64,000 nt of DNA, taken from the NCBI RefSeq assembly GCF_900116045.1, contig NZ_LT630450.1, positions 124,001 through 188,000 on the forward strand, written 5' to 3'. This document shows, one piece after another, positions 26,426-34,497 of the stretch (position 1 is its first letter; every line of letters begins with the position of its first letter). The notes beneath the pieces were generated by a model that was given only the letters and a program-made list of their open reading frames with translations, searched no databases and was not told the origin of the DNA. This stretch comes from Desulfovibrio piger. Lineage in GTDB: Bacteria; Desulfobacterota; Desulfovibrionia; Desulfovibrionales; Desulfovibrionaceae. The position numbers were made by a program, and so were the translations under genes.

Positions 26426-27601
26426 CTACGGCTGTACCTGCCGCACGATATCGGCGTCGACGAGGTCAAAGCCAAGTTCCGCCGCCAGATTCATGGCAGC
26501 TATGGCAAAATTGCTGATGGCCAGCGGGTAGCCAAGATATACTCCGGCGGAATTGAGCCCGCGTGCCACGATCAGCTGGTCATGCAGTTCCTCGATCCCG
26601 TCCGGGGAAAAAACATCCTCCAGGCAGGCGCCCGCCCTTTGGAAGCGGAAGGCGAGAAAGTCCCCGGGCTGCTTGATGGGCGGCAGCTCCACCACATCGC
26701 AGCGTTGCACCACCTCGCGCACGTCGCTCTGGGTGCTGGAGAGCTTGTCCCTGAGTTCGGTCTGCCCGATGAGGATGATGGACAGCAGGCGGCGCATGCC
26801 GTCCTTGAGTTCCCAGAATCGCTTGAGGGCCTTCAAGGTGTGCATGTGCAAGTCGTGGGCTTCTTCGATGACGAGGCAGTGCCGGAAGCCCGCACGGCTG
26901 GATTCCACCAGCACCTTGTGCAGCTTGCGGGCGCGCATCTCCGGGCTGGACGGCACGCTGGTGCCGGGCGAGACGGTGGAGATGATGGCCTCGGCGATGT
27001 GCGGGGCGCGCAGCGGCTTCCCGTTCTTTTCCGATTCCGCCATGCTCAGGGTGTACGGTTCCACCACGATGACGGATTCCCCGTTGAGGCGCAGACGCTC
27101 CACCAGTTCCTCGCGCAGCGTGGACTTGCCGGAGCCGGATTCACCAACCACGGCCAGGAAATTGCCGTTGACCGCGGCATCGTGCATGGTCTCACGCACA
27201 AAGCGGCTGTCCGGGTTCAGGTAGACATCCTCCACGCCTTGCGGATCTGCGAAGGGATCGCGCAGCAATTTGAAGTGCTGGCGGGTGGACATCTTGAGGT
27301 GCTGTTTGCGGATGATCATATCGTTTTCCTCTTGGCTGCTTTCGCCATTCTTTTTTTTTGCGTCCGTTTCTTCGTCTCTGAGCGCCCATTCCGCATCCAG
27401 ACCGTTCGCGCCCGATTCTTCCAGCAGGGAGATCAGCGCATTCTTAAGTCCGGTCCAGTCTGTTTTGGGCGGCAGCCCCTTGCGCAACAATATATTGATG
27501 GTCGCGGGGCTCACATCGCAGGCGGCCGCCGCCTGCCGCTGACTGATTTTGTGGACGGCAAACAGATTTCTGAGCGCCGCCGGATCTGTTAATTGGCGCA
27601 T
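26426..27601 (-). CDS. MuB-type transposition target-selection ATPase
   Basis: 391 residues. An N-terminal helix-turn-helix (ISQRQAAAACDVSPATINILL, about 19-39) precedes an AAA+ ATPase: Walker A GESGSGKS (about 153) and Walker B CLVIEEAHD (about 243). This is the MuB/ExeA-like layout. MuB binds target DNA as a filament, activates the MuA transposase and gives target immunity. The start overlaps the end of the transposase gene by 13 nt. Confidence 0.9.
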   Translation of the reverse strand: MRQLTDPAALRNLFAVHKISQRQAAAACDVSPATINILLRKGLPPKTDWTGLKNALISLLEESGANGLDAEWALRDEETDAKKKNGESSQEENDMIIRKQHLKMSTRQHFKLLRDPFADPQGVEDVYLNPDSRFVRETMHDAAVNGNFLAVVGESGSGKSTLREELVERLRLNGESVIVVEPYTLSMAESEKNGKPLRAPHIAEAIISTVSPGTSVPSSPEMRARKLHKVLVESSRAGFRHCLVIEEAHDLHMHTLKALKRFWELKDGMRRLLSIILIGQTELRDKLSSTQSDVREVVQRCDVVELPPIKQPGDFLAFRFQRAGACLEDVFSPDGIEELHDQLIVARGLNSAGVYLGYPLAISNFAIAAMNLAAELGFDLVDADIVRQVQP

Positions 27602-29394
27602 GCCCGTCCCCCTTCAAAGCGGATTACGGTCGCGGGACGCGGTGCGAAGCGCTCCTGAATGGCCCCGGCCAGCTCTTCCAGCGCCCCTTCCGGCACCTGC
27701 ACGGGGAAGCGCTTGCGCACCAATGCCATGCAGGCAGCCGGATCAGCGCTCCATACCTCGCCGCACAGAGCCTTGAGGCGCTGCGCCGCCTGTGCGTGAC
27801 TAAGCGGTATCGGCGCCGCCTGCGGTGTGTCCACGGGCAACGCTTCGCCCTTCCGGCGCAGGTATTGCGGGGCCTCCTTCACGTCCGCCATAATGTCCAG
27901 ACCGGCATACGGCACACGGTTGCGGGCCTTATGGGCCTTTTCGGCCTCTTCAAGACTGTCCGTCCCGTAGGCGCGCATCTTGATTTCCTTGAGAGCCGTT
28001 TCCGCCGGGGTATCGGGCGCACGGCGGAAATTTTCACCGATGACCGGGGCTGTGATGTCACGCCCGGCCGCGTCCTTCTCGATGGGCCGGACCTCAAAGC
28101 GCAGCTCTTCGCCGCTCGGGAGCTCCTTGATGACCGTGATGGCCGGAGCCCGGAAGGGATTGAGGCGCACCACCACGCTGTCGCCCACGCACAGGCCGTG
28201 GTAACCCAGCTCGCGCAGGTCGTATTCATGCACCCCGCAAGCCCGGGTATCCACGCTGATGCGGAACTTGCCGTCGATCTTGCGGCGCACGTCCTGCCAG
28301 TGGGCGATGGCCTCCAGCACGGAGCGATCCACGGTCTTGAGCTGTCCGTCCGTAATGCCGATCCAGAGGTTGTTCCGGGGGCGTCCCGCACGTGTCAGAA
28401 CGGCGTGGGCGTTGAAATGGCGTCGCCACGCATCCGCCTGTCGCTGGAGCTCTTCAATGGACGGCGTCTCCATGAAGCGCAGCCGGGACTCAAACCCCTT
28501 TTCTACCAGATTTTGCAGGCATTCCACCGTGCCCTTAGCGCGGGGATTGCCTGCTTCATGCGTCAGGGGGATGACACCAAGGTTGTCGAGAAAGTCCCGC
28601 ACAAGGGAGGAAAGGTTGCCGCTGCCCTTGTCCATGAGCAGCTGAACAGGGACGCCGTGCAGAGGGTCTCTTTCGCCACGATCGCTTATCGCTTCCACCA
28701 GTGTCCTGATGACCCCTTGAGCGTCTTCTCCCTTGGCCTGTTCGTAGCGCAGGTAAAACGCGTCGCTGAAGTGATCCGCGACGATGTAACGGACGACCCT
28801 CTGCCCGGCGATCTCCACCAGTTTCCCGGGCTTGTCCTTGTTATAGATTTTTTCGTCCAGAAGACGCACACCGCCGCCCTTAAGGCGGTAGAGGACGCAG
28901 ACAGATGCGTCGATCTCCCATGTGTGGTTGGGGTGCAGGCTGCGCAGCTCCGTGGCGGGACGCGCCGCTCCCAGCTGGTCAGGATGGCAGGCGTAGCGGC
29001 GCATGGCGCGGGAAAGTGTCGAAGCGCTGGGCATGATGACTTCTCCGGTCTCCGGGTTGACAATGCCGAGGCCGTTGGCGGCCAGACGCTCGCGGGCGGC
29101 CTTGATGGACGTGATCCGCTTGCCGGTCTGGCGCTCGCTCAAGTGGGAAAGTCCCCCGACAGCAAGTGCCAGCTCCCGGTCGACACAGGTCTCGCCCTTG
29201 TCCGCCCGCGTTTTGCGTCCGCTGCTCCAGCCCGTATGCTTTTTGAGAAGGGCGTACACGCTCTTTTTGCTCTTTCCCAGCGTGGCGGCGGCGCGTTCCA
29301 TGATGCGGCCGCGCTCACCACCAACGGCGGGAGCCGCCGCAAGTTCCTTTGCCGTTTCGTGCAGAAAATCTTGCTGTGCGGGCGTGAGAGCCAT
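27589..29394 (-). CDS. MuA-type DDE transposase
   Basis: 601 residues. An N-terminal DNA-binding region is followed by the catalytic core with HTWEIDASVC (first Asp, about 183), LLMDKGSGNLSSLV (second Asp, about 260) and NPRAKGTVECLQNLVEKGF (Glu, about 295), then the mu-C barrel with VGDSVVVRLNPFRAP. It cuts and joins phage ends for integration and replicative transposition. Length is slightly below Mu A (663). ATG 29394 follows an AAAGGGGGG ribosome site. Confidence 0.92.
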   Translation of the reverse strand: MALTPAQQDFLHETAKELAAAPAVGGERGRIMERAAATLGKSKKSVYALLKKHTGWSSGRKTRADKGETCVDRELALAVGGLSHLSERQTGKRITSIKAARERLAANGLGIVNPETGEVIMPSASTLSRAMRRYACHPDQLGAARPATELRSLHPNHTWEIDASVCVLYRLKGGGVRLLDEKIYNKDKPGKLVEIAGQRVVRYIVADHFSDAFYLRYEQAKGEDAQGVIRTLVEAISDRGERDPLHGVPVQLLMDKGSGNLSSLVRDFLDNLGVIPLTHEAGNPRAKGTVECLQNLVEKGFESRLRFMETPSIEELQRQADAWRRHFNAHAVLTRAGRPRNNLWIGITDGQLKTVDRSVLEAIAHWQDVRRKIDGKFRISVDTRACGVHEYDLRELGYHGLCVGDSVVVRLNPFRAPAITVIKELPSGEELRFEVRPIEKDAAGRDITAPVIGENFRRAPDTPAETALKEIKMRAYGTDSLEEAEKAHKARNRVPYAGLDIMADVKEAPQYLRRKGEALPVDTPQAAPIPLSHAQAAQRLKALCGEVWSADPAACMALVRKRFPVQVPEGALEELAGAIQERFAPRPATVIRFEGGRACAN

Positions 29395-29407
29395 AGCCGC
29401 CCCCCCT

Positions 29408-30418
29408 TTATTCCCTGTTGTCGTTCATGTCCGTCCCGTCGTCCTGCGGCAGCTCAAGGTATGCCCGCAAATCGACGTCGATCCCCGCGCCGAGAAGGGC
29501 CTCGGCCACGGAATTGGCCAGCACACTGACGCGCTTGTGTATCCACATGCAGGTTTCGTCCGTGGACCGTTCGTCCTGCATGACCGCGGCGCAGCGGGAA
29601 GCAAGGCCCATGACGGCCACGAACACGGCCTGACACTCGCTGTCCACATCGGCGCGTGCCTGCGCATTGGCCTCATTGCGTGCCGTGACCCTGTCGTCAG
29701 GGCTCATGCTGGTCAGCCGGGCCACCTGTTCTTCCAGGGCGTCCAGCTTTTCGCTTTTTTCCTTGCTGACCTTTTCCTTGGCCTGCATGTCGGCTTCCAG
29801 TTCTTTTCTGTCCGCCTTGGCCTTGGCCAGCTCCAGCCGAAGGTCAGCCAGCTTTTCCTTGACCTCTTCCGGGCCTTCGGCCGCGGCTACGTCATCCAGT
29901 ATGGCCTGCCTCTCTTCCGGCGGCAGGGCCGCGATGCCGTTACGCAACAGGCGCAGGTCACGGTAGCCAAGGCCCAGCTTTTCCTGCATCTCCATAAAGT
30001 CCCCGCCGAACGCGGCGAGGCTCTGCAAATCTTCGTCGATCTTGCGTCTGCTGTAGCCGTGCGCGTTGCAGAACTCCTCCCAGGTAGTGACGGTCACGGT
30101 CTCGCCGCTGGCCCTGTCAGTGACGCGGGCGCCCTTGTAAGCCTTGCTGTCGCGGATCTGGGCGAACAGCTTGAGCATGGCCACGCGGTTGGCCGTCTCG
30201 TTGTACTGAAAGGCGGTGATCATGCCCGCCGCCTCGGCAACGCGCAGGCTTTGCGCAAGCTGCGCCTTGGGCATCACGGCGGTATCCTGCCGCAATTCAT
30301 CCACATAGGCGCGGGTGGTCTGGTCACTCACGATGTCCGGCGTCGCGGGAGTCGGGCCGTCAATAGGACGGCGGCCACGGGCAGGGGCGGCGATGACGGG
30401 GGTATCCATATCTTTCAT
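29408..30418 (-). CDS. early phage protein with coiled coil, unknown function
   Basis: 336 residues. The first 160 residues include TTWEEFCNAHGYSRRKIDEDLQSL, a helix-turn-helix-like stretch. Residues about 175-240 form a strong coiled coil (VKEKLADLRLELAKAKADRKELE...). The C-terminus is helical. No family recognised with confidence. Its place directly upstream of the transposase in the early operon suggests a DNA-binding role in replication or regulation. ATG 30418 follows AGGAG. Confidence 0.7.
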   Translation of the reverse strand: MKDMDTPVIAAPARGRRPIDGPTPATPDIVSDQTTRAYVDELRQDTAVMPKAQLAQSLRVAEAAGMITAFQYNETANRVAMLKLFAQIRDSKAYKGARVTDRASGETVTVTTWEEFCNAHGYSRRKIDEDLQSLAAFGGDFMEMQEKLGLGYRDLRLLRNGIAALPPEERQAILDDVAAAEGPEEVKEKLADLRLELAKAKADRKELEADMQAKEKVSKEKSEKLDALEEQVARLTSMSPDDRVTARNEANAQARADVDSECQAVFVAVMGLASRCAAVMQDERSTDETCMWIHKRVSVLANSVAEALLGAGIDVDLRAYLELPQDDGTDMNDNRE

Positions 30419-30427
30419 GTCGGGCTC

Positions 30428-30742
30428 CTAAAGATACTGTCTGGCCTTGGCCTGCACGCGGGCCGCGAACTGGTCACGCTGACGGGAAAGGTCGTCCATA
30501 TACAGGGTGTACACTTGCATGAGGGCCGCCGGTTTCTCCGTGATGGCCCAGCGGTTCGTCTCCAGCCGTCGCACCCAGCCGGTACTTTCCAGCATGGCAA
30601 GATCCCGGCAAATGGTGCTGGGGCTGCATCCGAGGGCATCGGCGATCTCCTTGTTGGAAAAGCCGTCCAGCACCCGCTGGAAAAGCAGCTCCACGATCTT
30701 CAGGACACGGACGGGGGCCGCGTCGGTCGTCGGATGTCTCAT
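30428..30742 (-). CDS. IclR-type helix-turn-helix protein
   Basis: 104 residues. The segment LLFQRVLDGFSNKEIADALGCSPSTICRDLAMLESTGWVRR forms a winged helix-turn-helix of the IclR type (about 20-60), with no effector domain. Probably an early regulator. ATG 30742 overlaps the preceding stop as ATGA and follows GAGGTGG; a GTG lies three codons upstream. Confidence 0.75.
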   Translation of the reverse strand: MRHPTTDAAPVRVLKIVELLFQRVLDGFSNKEIADALGCSPSTICRDLAMLESTGWVRRLETNRWAITEKPAALMQVYTLYMDDLSRQRDQFAARVQAKARQYL

Positions 30743-31464
30743 ATCCACCACCTCGGCTGCGCTACCAGCTCAAACGGCTGGGGCGCGTCATCGCTTGCCG
30801 CCATGCGCACCTGATTGAGCGGGATGCCCAGCTTGCGGGCATGAGCTATGGCGTCAGCCACGCCCTCGCTTTCACGCATCCCGTCAAGCAGCAGCACGAC
30901 GAGGGCATCGCATGTTTCCAGCATCCGCAAAGAAGCCTCTTTCCAGAAAGGATAATCCGTAGGCAGGCCGCGATCCGCCGAGCAGGCGGCGTGCCGCATG
31001 GCCACCGGGCACATGACCCGCCAGCCGGAACGGGCGAACCACGCCGCGCACTGGCTGGCGATATCCGCACGGGCTGCCCGCTTGGGGGCCTCGGGATGAT
31101 GGTAGGAGGTGACGACGCACAGAACGGCGGGGTGGTCATCCAGCGCCCAGGTGGCGTCGGCGAGGCCCACGTTTTCCACAAACCAGAGCTTGCCTTCATC
31201 CAGCCAGCTTTCCGGTACACGGCGCTCATGGGCATGGCCGCAGGCGGGGCAGTGCCAGCTCAAGGTCAGCTCAAACGCGGTGCTCTGATAATTGTCCCGC
31301 CGGGTGATCTCGCACACGGCCATGTCCGGGACGGCATGCGGGGACACAGGGGTGTAATGCGGGATGCTTGCCGCCTGCACAAGGCGGCCGGGCCAATCCT
31401 TCTTGAACCGGGGCGGTTCCACCTTGCGCCACTCGATGAGGGAATCAGGATTGCACAGGCGCAT
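30739..31464 (-). CDS. DUF1937 protein with an N-terminal zinc-ribbon-like region
   Basis: 241 residues. Around residue 70 is CPACGH with further His, a possible metal site. From about residue 120 the sequence follows the DUF1937 pattern (LRMLETCDALVVLLLDGMRESEGVADAIAHARKLG), which has the nucleoside 2-deoxyribosyltransferase-like fold. A nucleotide-processing role is plausible but untested. It is coupled by ATGA to the downstream regulator gene and starts after GAGG. Confidence 0.7.
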   Translation of the reverse strand: MRLCNPDSLIEWRKVEPPRFKKDWPGRLVQAASIPHYTPVSPHAVPDMAVCEITRRDNYQSTAFELTLSWHCPACGHAHERRVPESWLDEGKLWFVENVGLADATWALDDHPAVLCVVTSYHHPEAPKRAARADIASQCAAWFARSGWRVMCPVAMRHAACSADRGLPTDYPFWKEASLRMLETCDALVVLLLDGMRESEGVADAIAHARKLGIPLNQVRMAASDDAPQPFELVAQPRWWI

Positions 31465-31467
31465 GGT

Positions 31468-31974
31468 CTACCTCGCAAAGCTGGTGGTCATGTCTTCCAC
31501 CTTCAGAACGTGCGGCAGGCAAAGGTACTCGACGCGGAAGGAATGCACGCGGCCGGTCACGCCCTTCACAAAGATGATCGCCTCTCCAAAGGTGTCGGTC
31601 TCAAAGCGGGCAAGGCCGATCTCGGGCAGCCGGTCCGTAATGGCGAGGCCCGCCGCCTCTTCCGGGCTGGAGGCTTCCACCACGGGCGCGGTCTCCCAGG
31701 CGTCCTCGACGCCGTCACAGGCCTCTTCCGCAAGGCAGCGGTAGTCCTGCCCGGGCAGCGGCATCTCCATAACGTCTGGCCGCACCAGCCCGCCGATCTC
31801 GTCCGCGACACCGCGCAGGGTGGCGATGACGCGGCGCAGCGTATCCCACTGCTCCGTGGTCACATGGCCGGAAAAGGCGGCCAGTTCCGCGCAGGCGCTA
31901 AAAATGTCCTGGGCGGGGGTGGTGACGGGGGCTTGCGTTTCCATAGCGGGGGTGATATCTGTCTTTTCATTCAT
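31468..31974 (-). CDS. early phage protein, unknown
   Basis: 168 residues, acidic, no transmembrane segment, no family recognised. It has a helical middle (TTEQWDTLRRVIATLRGVADEIG) and a beta-rich C-terminal part. It sits 3 nt before the DUF1937 gene in the early operon. ATG 31974 is preferred to the GTG at 31983 because AGGTGA is 5 nt upstream of it. Confidence 0.65.
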   Translation of the reverse strand: MNEKTDITPAMETQAPVTTPAQDIFSACAELAAFSGHVTTEQWDTLRRVIATLRGVADEIGGLVRPDVMEMPLPGQDYRCLAEEACDGVEDAWETAPVVEASSPEEAAGLAITDRLPEIGLARFETDTFGEAIIFVKGVTGRVHSFRVEYLCLPHVLKVEDMTTSFAR

Positions 31975-31983
31975 ATCGTTCAC

Positions 31984-32259
31984 CTATTTGGTGGAGGCGG
32001 AGCTGTTGCTGGCTCCGCCTTTTTTGTTGTTAAAGGCTTCCTTGAAACACCGATCCATCAACCGTCTGTATTCTTGAAGTCTGGGCATAAACCGGGTCTT
32101 CCAGTACTGCCCTGCTCCATAGCGGGCGATTTTTTCCAGCTCTTTTTTCTCCTCTTCGGAGTCGAGAGCCCCGTCATTCGCCCCTGTGTCATAGCCAATC
32201 AAAAAGCCGTCGAAGAACGCCCCTTTGACGAATTTTTCCAGCTCCCGTTCCCTGCTCAT
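31984..32259 (-). CDS. small early phage protein, unknown
   Basis: 91 residues, highly charged and helical (EEEKKELEKIARYGAGQYWK), with an Asn/Lys/Ser-rich tail. No family recognised. It overlaps the upstream gp16-like gene by 4 nt (ATGA), which supports its reality. Confidence 0.65.
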   Translation of the reverse strand: MSRERELEKFVKGAFFDGFLIGYDTGANDGALDSEEEKKELEKIARYGAGQYWKTRFMPRLQEYRRLMDRCFKEAFNNKKGGASNSSASTK

Positions 32260-32477
32260 GCCGTCCGCCTTTCGTCCGTCGGCTCACCTTCCTTGATGCC
32301 GAGCGCCACGGCGATGTCGTGCGCCACGCCGTAATTGCCCTTGGCGCGATCCCGCAACAGCTCCTGGACTACGCGGACGGGGAAATTGTTGGCTCGCGCC
32401 CATGCGGCGGCGGTGAGGCCCTGCGCTTGCAGCCACTCCCGCGCCTCGGCGCGTGTGCGCAGCTTCTTCTTTTTCAT
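32256..32477 (-). CDS. BcepMu gp16-like DNA-binding protein
   Basis: 73 residues. AREWLQAQGLTAAAWARANNFPVRVVQELLRDRAKGNYGVAHDIAVALGI is a compact helix-turn-helix matching the family named after BcepMu gp16, which takes the Ner-like place at the head of the early operon. It probably modulates early transcription. The ribosome site AAAGGAGAT precedes ATG 32477. The 250 nt upstream (32478-32729) hold no gene that I can support. Confidence 0.8.
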   Translation of the reverse strand: MKKKKLRTRAEAREWLQAQGLTAAAWARANNFPVRVVQELLRDRAKGNYGVAHDIAVALGIKEGEPTDERRTA

Positions 32478-32729
32478 CGATAATCTCCTTTGTTGGTAAA
32501 GCCCGGATTATGCCGCTCCGGGCGGGCGTCCCGCATGGGCTTGCGGTATTCGCCGTTGCACGCTGCTCCGCGAGGTGAACGGAGGTCTACACGGTCGCGG
32601 TAGCCGGGGCTCAGGCCCTCGTGGGGCTCCGGCCCGCTTTGAGGTTTCCGGCTCCTCTGGTAAGATTGATGCTCACCTACTAAACCTCTTCCCACTCCCG
32701 GAACCGCTCCGGGAAAAGGAGCCGGAAAT

Positions 32730-33182
32730 ATGGAACTGTATCACTACTGTCCTGTGCCGCTTGAAAATGGATCCGTCATTACCCCCGGAAATTGGGGGCG
32801 CATCATACGTCAGTATCCTATGCCAGACAATTGTAATGCCATTGTCGTCAAGGAACTTCTTCTGGAGAACATTCGTTTACATCTATATCCCAGTTATCCA
32901 AGCAGACTTGATTGTGCTTATGTCTGCATTGGTGAAGAGAGTGCAAAAGAATTTAAAAGCCGAAGGAAACTTCATTTTTGTTACCATGTAGACCTTGTCT
33001 CTCCCTCTATGCCAAGCTTTCAAGGCTCATGGAAACACTTTGAAATGCCACCTGGATCCCTTGAGGATTGGCACCGTGCTGCAGAAAAATACTGGTCTAC
33101 AAACTGGGCCACGGAGTCTCCCAATACGCTTGAGCTGCTGACCATGTCCTCCATCAGGATTCTCGGTAAGGTTAGCCTGTAA
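32730..33182 (+). CDS. DUF2441 domain protein, probable moron
   Basis: 150 residues. The N-terminus MELYHYCPVPLENGSVITPGNW, the Cys pair region SRLDCAYVCIGEE and the ending LELLTMSSIRILGKVSL resemble DUF2441 proteins. It is AT-richer than its neighbours and points against the early operon, so it looks like an inserted moron expressed from its own promoter. AAAGGAGCC precedes the ATG. A defence or toxin role is possible; nothing in the sequence proves it. Confidence 0.7.
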   Translation: MELYHYCPVPLENGSVITPGNWGRIIRQYPMPDNCNAIVVKELLLENIRLHLYPSYPSRLDCAYVCIGEESAKEFKSRRKLHFCYHVDLVSPSMPSFQGSWKHFEMPPGSLEDWHRAAEKYWSTNWATESPNTLELLTMSSIRILGKVSL

Positions 33183-33196
33183 GGATCAGCTTTATT

Positions 33197-33216
33197 AGGA
33201 GGGGCTTGCCCCTCCT
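33197..33216. terminator. hairpin between convergent genes
   Basis: AGGAGGGG-CTTG-CCCCTCCT is a perfect 8-bp stem 14 nt after the DUF2441 stop and just before the end of the convergent zinc-finger gene. There is no clear T tract on the + side, so termination strength is uncertain. Confidence 0.6.
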
Positions 33217-33219
33217 CCC

Positions 33220-33489
33220 TCAATCAAGAAACTTTGCATAAAGGCATATGTTGCAGGGATGATTGTGCATCTCGCATTTCCTGGCTTTCCTGTAGGGGCA
33301 GTCCTCAGATTGGGGATGTTGAGGCAAGATTTTTTCCGTCTTGCCAAGGCGGGAGGCGATGCTGCGCAGCGCACAATCCGCACAGATATGGCAGCGCCCG
33401 CCCATTCCGTTATTGGCCGTCACAGGCCCGCACTCCGCCTGCTCCCTGCCGCAAAAATCGCAGTAAATGTTACCCGTGGGACTGATCAT
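33220..33489 (-). CDS. ClpX-type C4 zinc-finger protein
   Basis: 89 residues. CDFCGREQAECG, then CHICADC (about 35-41) match the zinc finger at the N-terminus of ClpX. Further Cys and His follow (CPYRKARKCEMHNHPCNICLY), perhaps a second site. It could bind protein or nucleic acid. It is the first gene reached by the proposed early promoter. ATG 33489 is preceded by AGGGGAAA; an upstream GTG is adjacent. Confidence 0.75.
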   Translation of the reverse strand: MISPTGNIYCDFCGREQAECGPVTANNGMGGRCHICADCALRSIASRLGKTEKILPQHPQSEDCPYRKARKCEMHNHPCNICLYAKFLD

Positions 33490-33565
33490 CACGTTTCCCC
33501 TGTTCTTGTGCCGCGCTCGCCTTTCCTGTAGGGAGTGGGGAGGCGTTTAACGGCGTTGTTTATGG

Positions 33566-33634
33566 GAACAATTTATAGGAACAAAATAAGAACGTCAACA
33601 TTTTTTCTTAAAAAAAGAACAAAAATGAGAACAA
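33566..33634. promoter_or_regulatory. repressor operator candidate: direct GAACA repeats
   Basis: GAACA occurs at 33566, 33579, 33617 and 33629, with GAACG at 33590, mostly followed by A-rich sequence; spacings are 11-13 bp and one of 27. The repeats cover the early promoter and the repressor start codon, the layout expected for an autoregulating repressor. Confidence 0.5.
33572..33598 (-). promoter_or_regulatory. early promoter, leftward
   Basis: On the minus strand TTGACG (33598-33593) and TATAAA (33577-33572) are separated by 15 bp; a shifted TAAATT would give 17. It points at the zinc-finger gene and the early operon and is overlapped by GAACA repeats. Confidence 0.55.
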
Positions 33635-34164
33635 AAAATTCCGTTGGGGAACGAATCCGAAAGCTGCGGGGTATGAATACCCAAACAGAGTTTGCCAATC
33701 TTCTTGGGATTACCCAGCGCGCTGTTGTGAACTATGAGACCCAAGGGCGCATCCCTCGGGGCTCTATTTTAAAAAAAATTTGCAGCTGCTTTGGGGTCAG
33801 TGAAAAGTGGCTACTTACAGGATCAGACGAAGTGAACAATCCTACACAGCAAGAAGCCGCTGTCTGTTCCAAAATGGGCGACATGTCGCCCATTTCAAAA
33901 CAAGAAAAAAGACAACTTGCTGATTTTATTGTTTCTGAGAAAAATAATTTGGGCGACACGTCGCCTATTTTGGATCTTCAGCAAAAGCTTCTTGAGGCTT
34001 TGCAAGAGCAAAATAACCTGCTCCGGGAGAATGCTCACTTGCGCCTTCAGCTGGAGCGCCGGGACATGCGCATCCGCGACCTGGAACGGGAGGTCGCCGA
34101 ACTGCGGGAGGCGCGGAAGGGGCCTTCCGCTTATGGAGCTGGATTTGCGGGGAGTGCGGGTTAA
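33625..34164 (+). CDS. XRE-family prophage repressor
   Basis: 179 residues. The N-terminal helix-turn-helix (ERIRKLRGMNTQTEFANLLGITQRAVVNYETQGRIPRG) is followed by a linker with GDMSPIS and GDTSPIL and a C-terminal coiled coil (LQEQNNLLRENAHLRLQLERRDMRIRDLEREVAEL), probably for dimerisation. There is no S24 peptidase domain, so RecA-stimulated self-cleavage is not expected. It diverges from the early operon, like the BcepMu and Mu repressors. I chose ATG 33625; no strong ribosome site exists and the upstream frame is AT-rich operator DNA. Confidence 0.8.
   Translation: MRTKNSVGERIRKLRGMNTQTEFANLLGITQRAVVNYETQGRIPRGSILKKICSCFGVSEKWLLTGSDEVNNPTQQEAAVCSKMGDMSPISKQEKRQLADFIVSEKNNLGDTSPILDLQQKLLEALQEQNNLLRENAHLRLQLERRDMRIRDLEREVAELREARKGPSAYGAGFAGSAG
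33872..33895. repeat. 24-bp perfect palindrome inside the repressor gene
   Basis: AAATGGGCGACA is followed immediately by its exact reverse complement. A second, imperfect copy of the core (GGGCGACACGTCGCC) lies at 33951-33965, in the same reading frame. Both encode GD(M/T)SPI in the repressor linker. Confidence 0.9.
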
Positions 34165-34199
34165 GGTCTACGGAGTGCCCGAGAGGTAGTTTTTATGGA

Positions 34200-34439
34200 T
34201 TATCGGGCAGTCAGCCAGAGTTCCGTGGCTGTCGTGATCGCATCCTGGGGGGATAAGGTCTGATCATGGGCCAGCAGGATGCAGGCCGCGAAAAAGATGG
34301 TATGGCGGTATTCCGGGTTATCTTGGCGAGCGCATAAGCTGGCAATTTGCCGTGCATCATCAAGGGCGTCGGCAGGTGTTATGTCCGGGATTGTAGCAAG
34401 AAAAAGGGACGCGGCGAGTATCAGGTCAGAACGAGACAT
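34200..34439 (-). CDS. small protein of unknown function
   Basis: 79 residues, beginning MSRSDLILAASLFLATIPDITPADA, with Cys at SLCARQ and FFAACILLAHDQ. It is helical, perhaps weakly membrane-associated. It diverges from the nuclease gene, with a shared promoter region. No family recognised; coding status rests on length and codon pattern. Confidence 0.5.
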   Translation of the reverse strand: MSRSDLILAASLFLATIPDITPADALDDARQIASLCARQDNPEYRHTIFFAACILLAHDQTLSPQDAITTATELWLTAR

Positions 34440-34449
34440 TTATGGCTCC

Positions 34450-34479
34450 TTTACATACTCTCTCGGGCCGCGTCATAAT
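34450..34479 (+). promoter_or_regulatory. sigma70-type promoter of the nuclease gene
   Basis: TTTACA (34450-34455) and CATAAT (34474-34479) are separated by 18 bp, ending 18 nt before the start codon at 34498. This suggests expression from the lysogen independent of phage operons. Confidence 0.5.
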
Positions 34480-34497
34480 GGCAGAGTGGAGGGAAAT

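Noticed and set aside
27796-32334. Long + strand frames over the early phage operon
   Set aside because: The minus strand encodes MuA and other recognisable proteins; the + frames show no domain.
32474-32695. 73-codon minus frame before the gp16-like gene
   Set aside because: No ribosome site, Arg/Gly/Pro-rich and no similarity to phage proteins; probably leader DNA.
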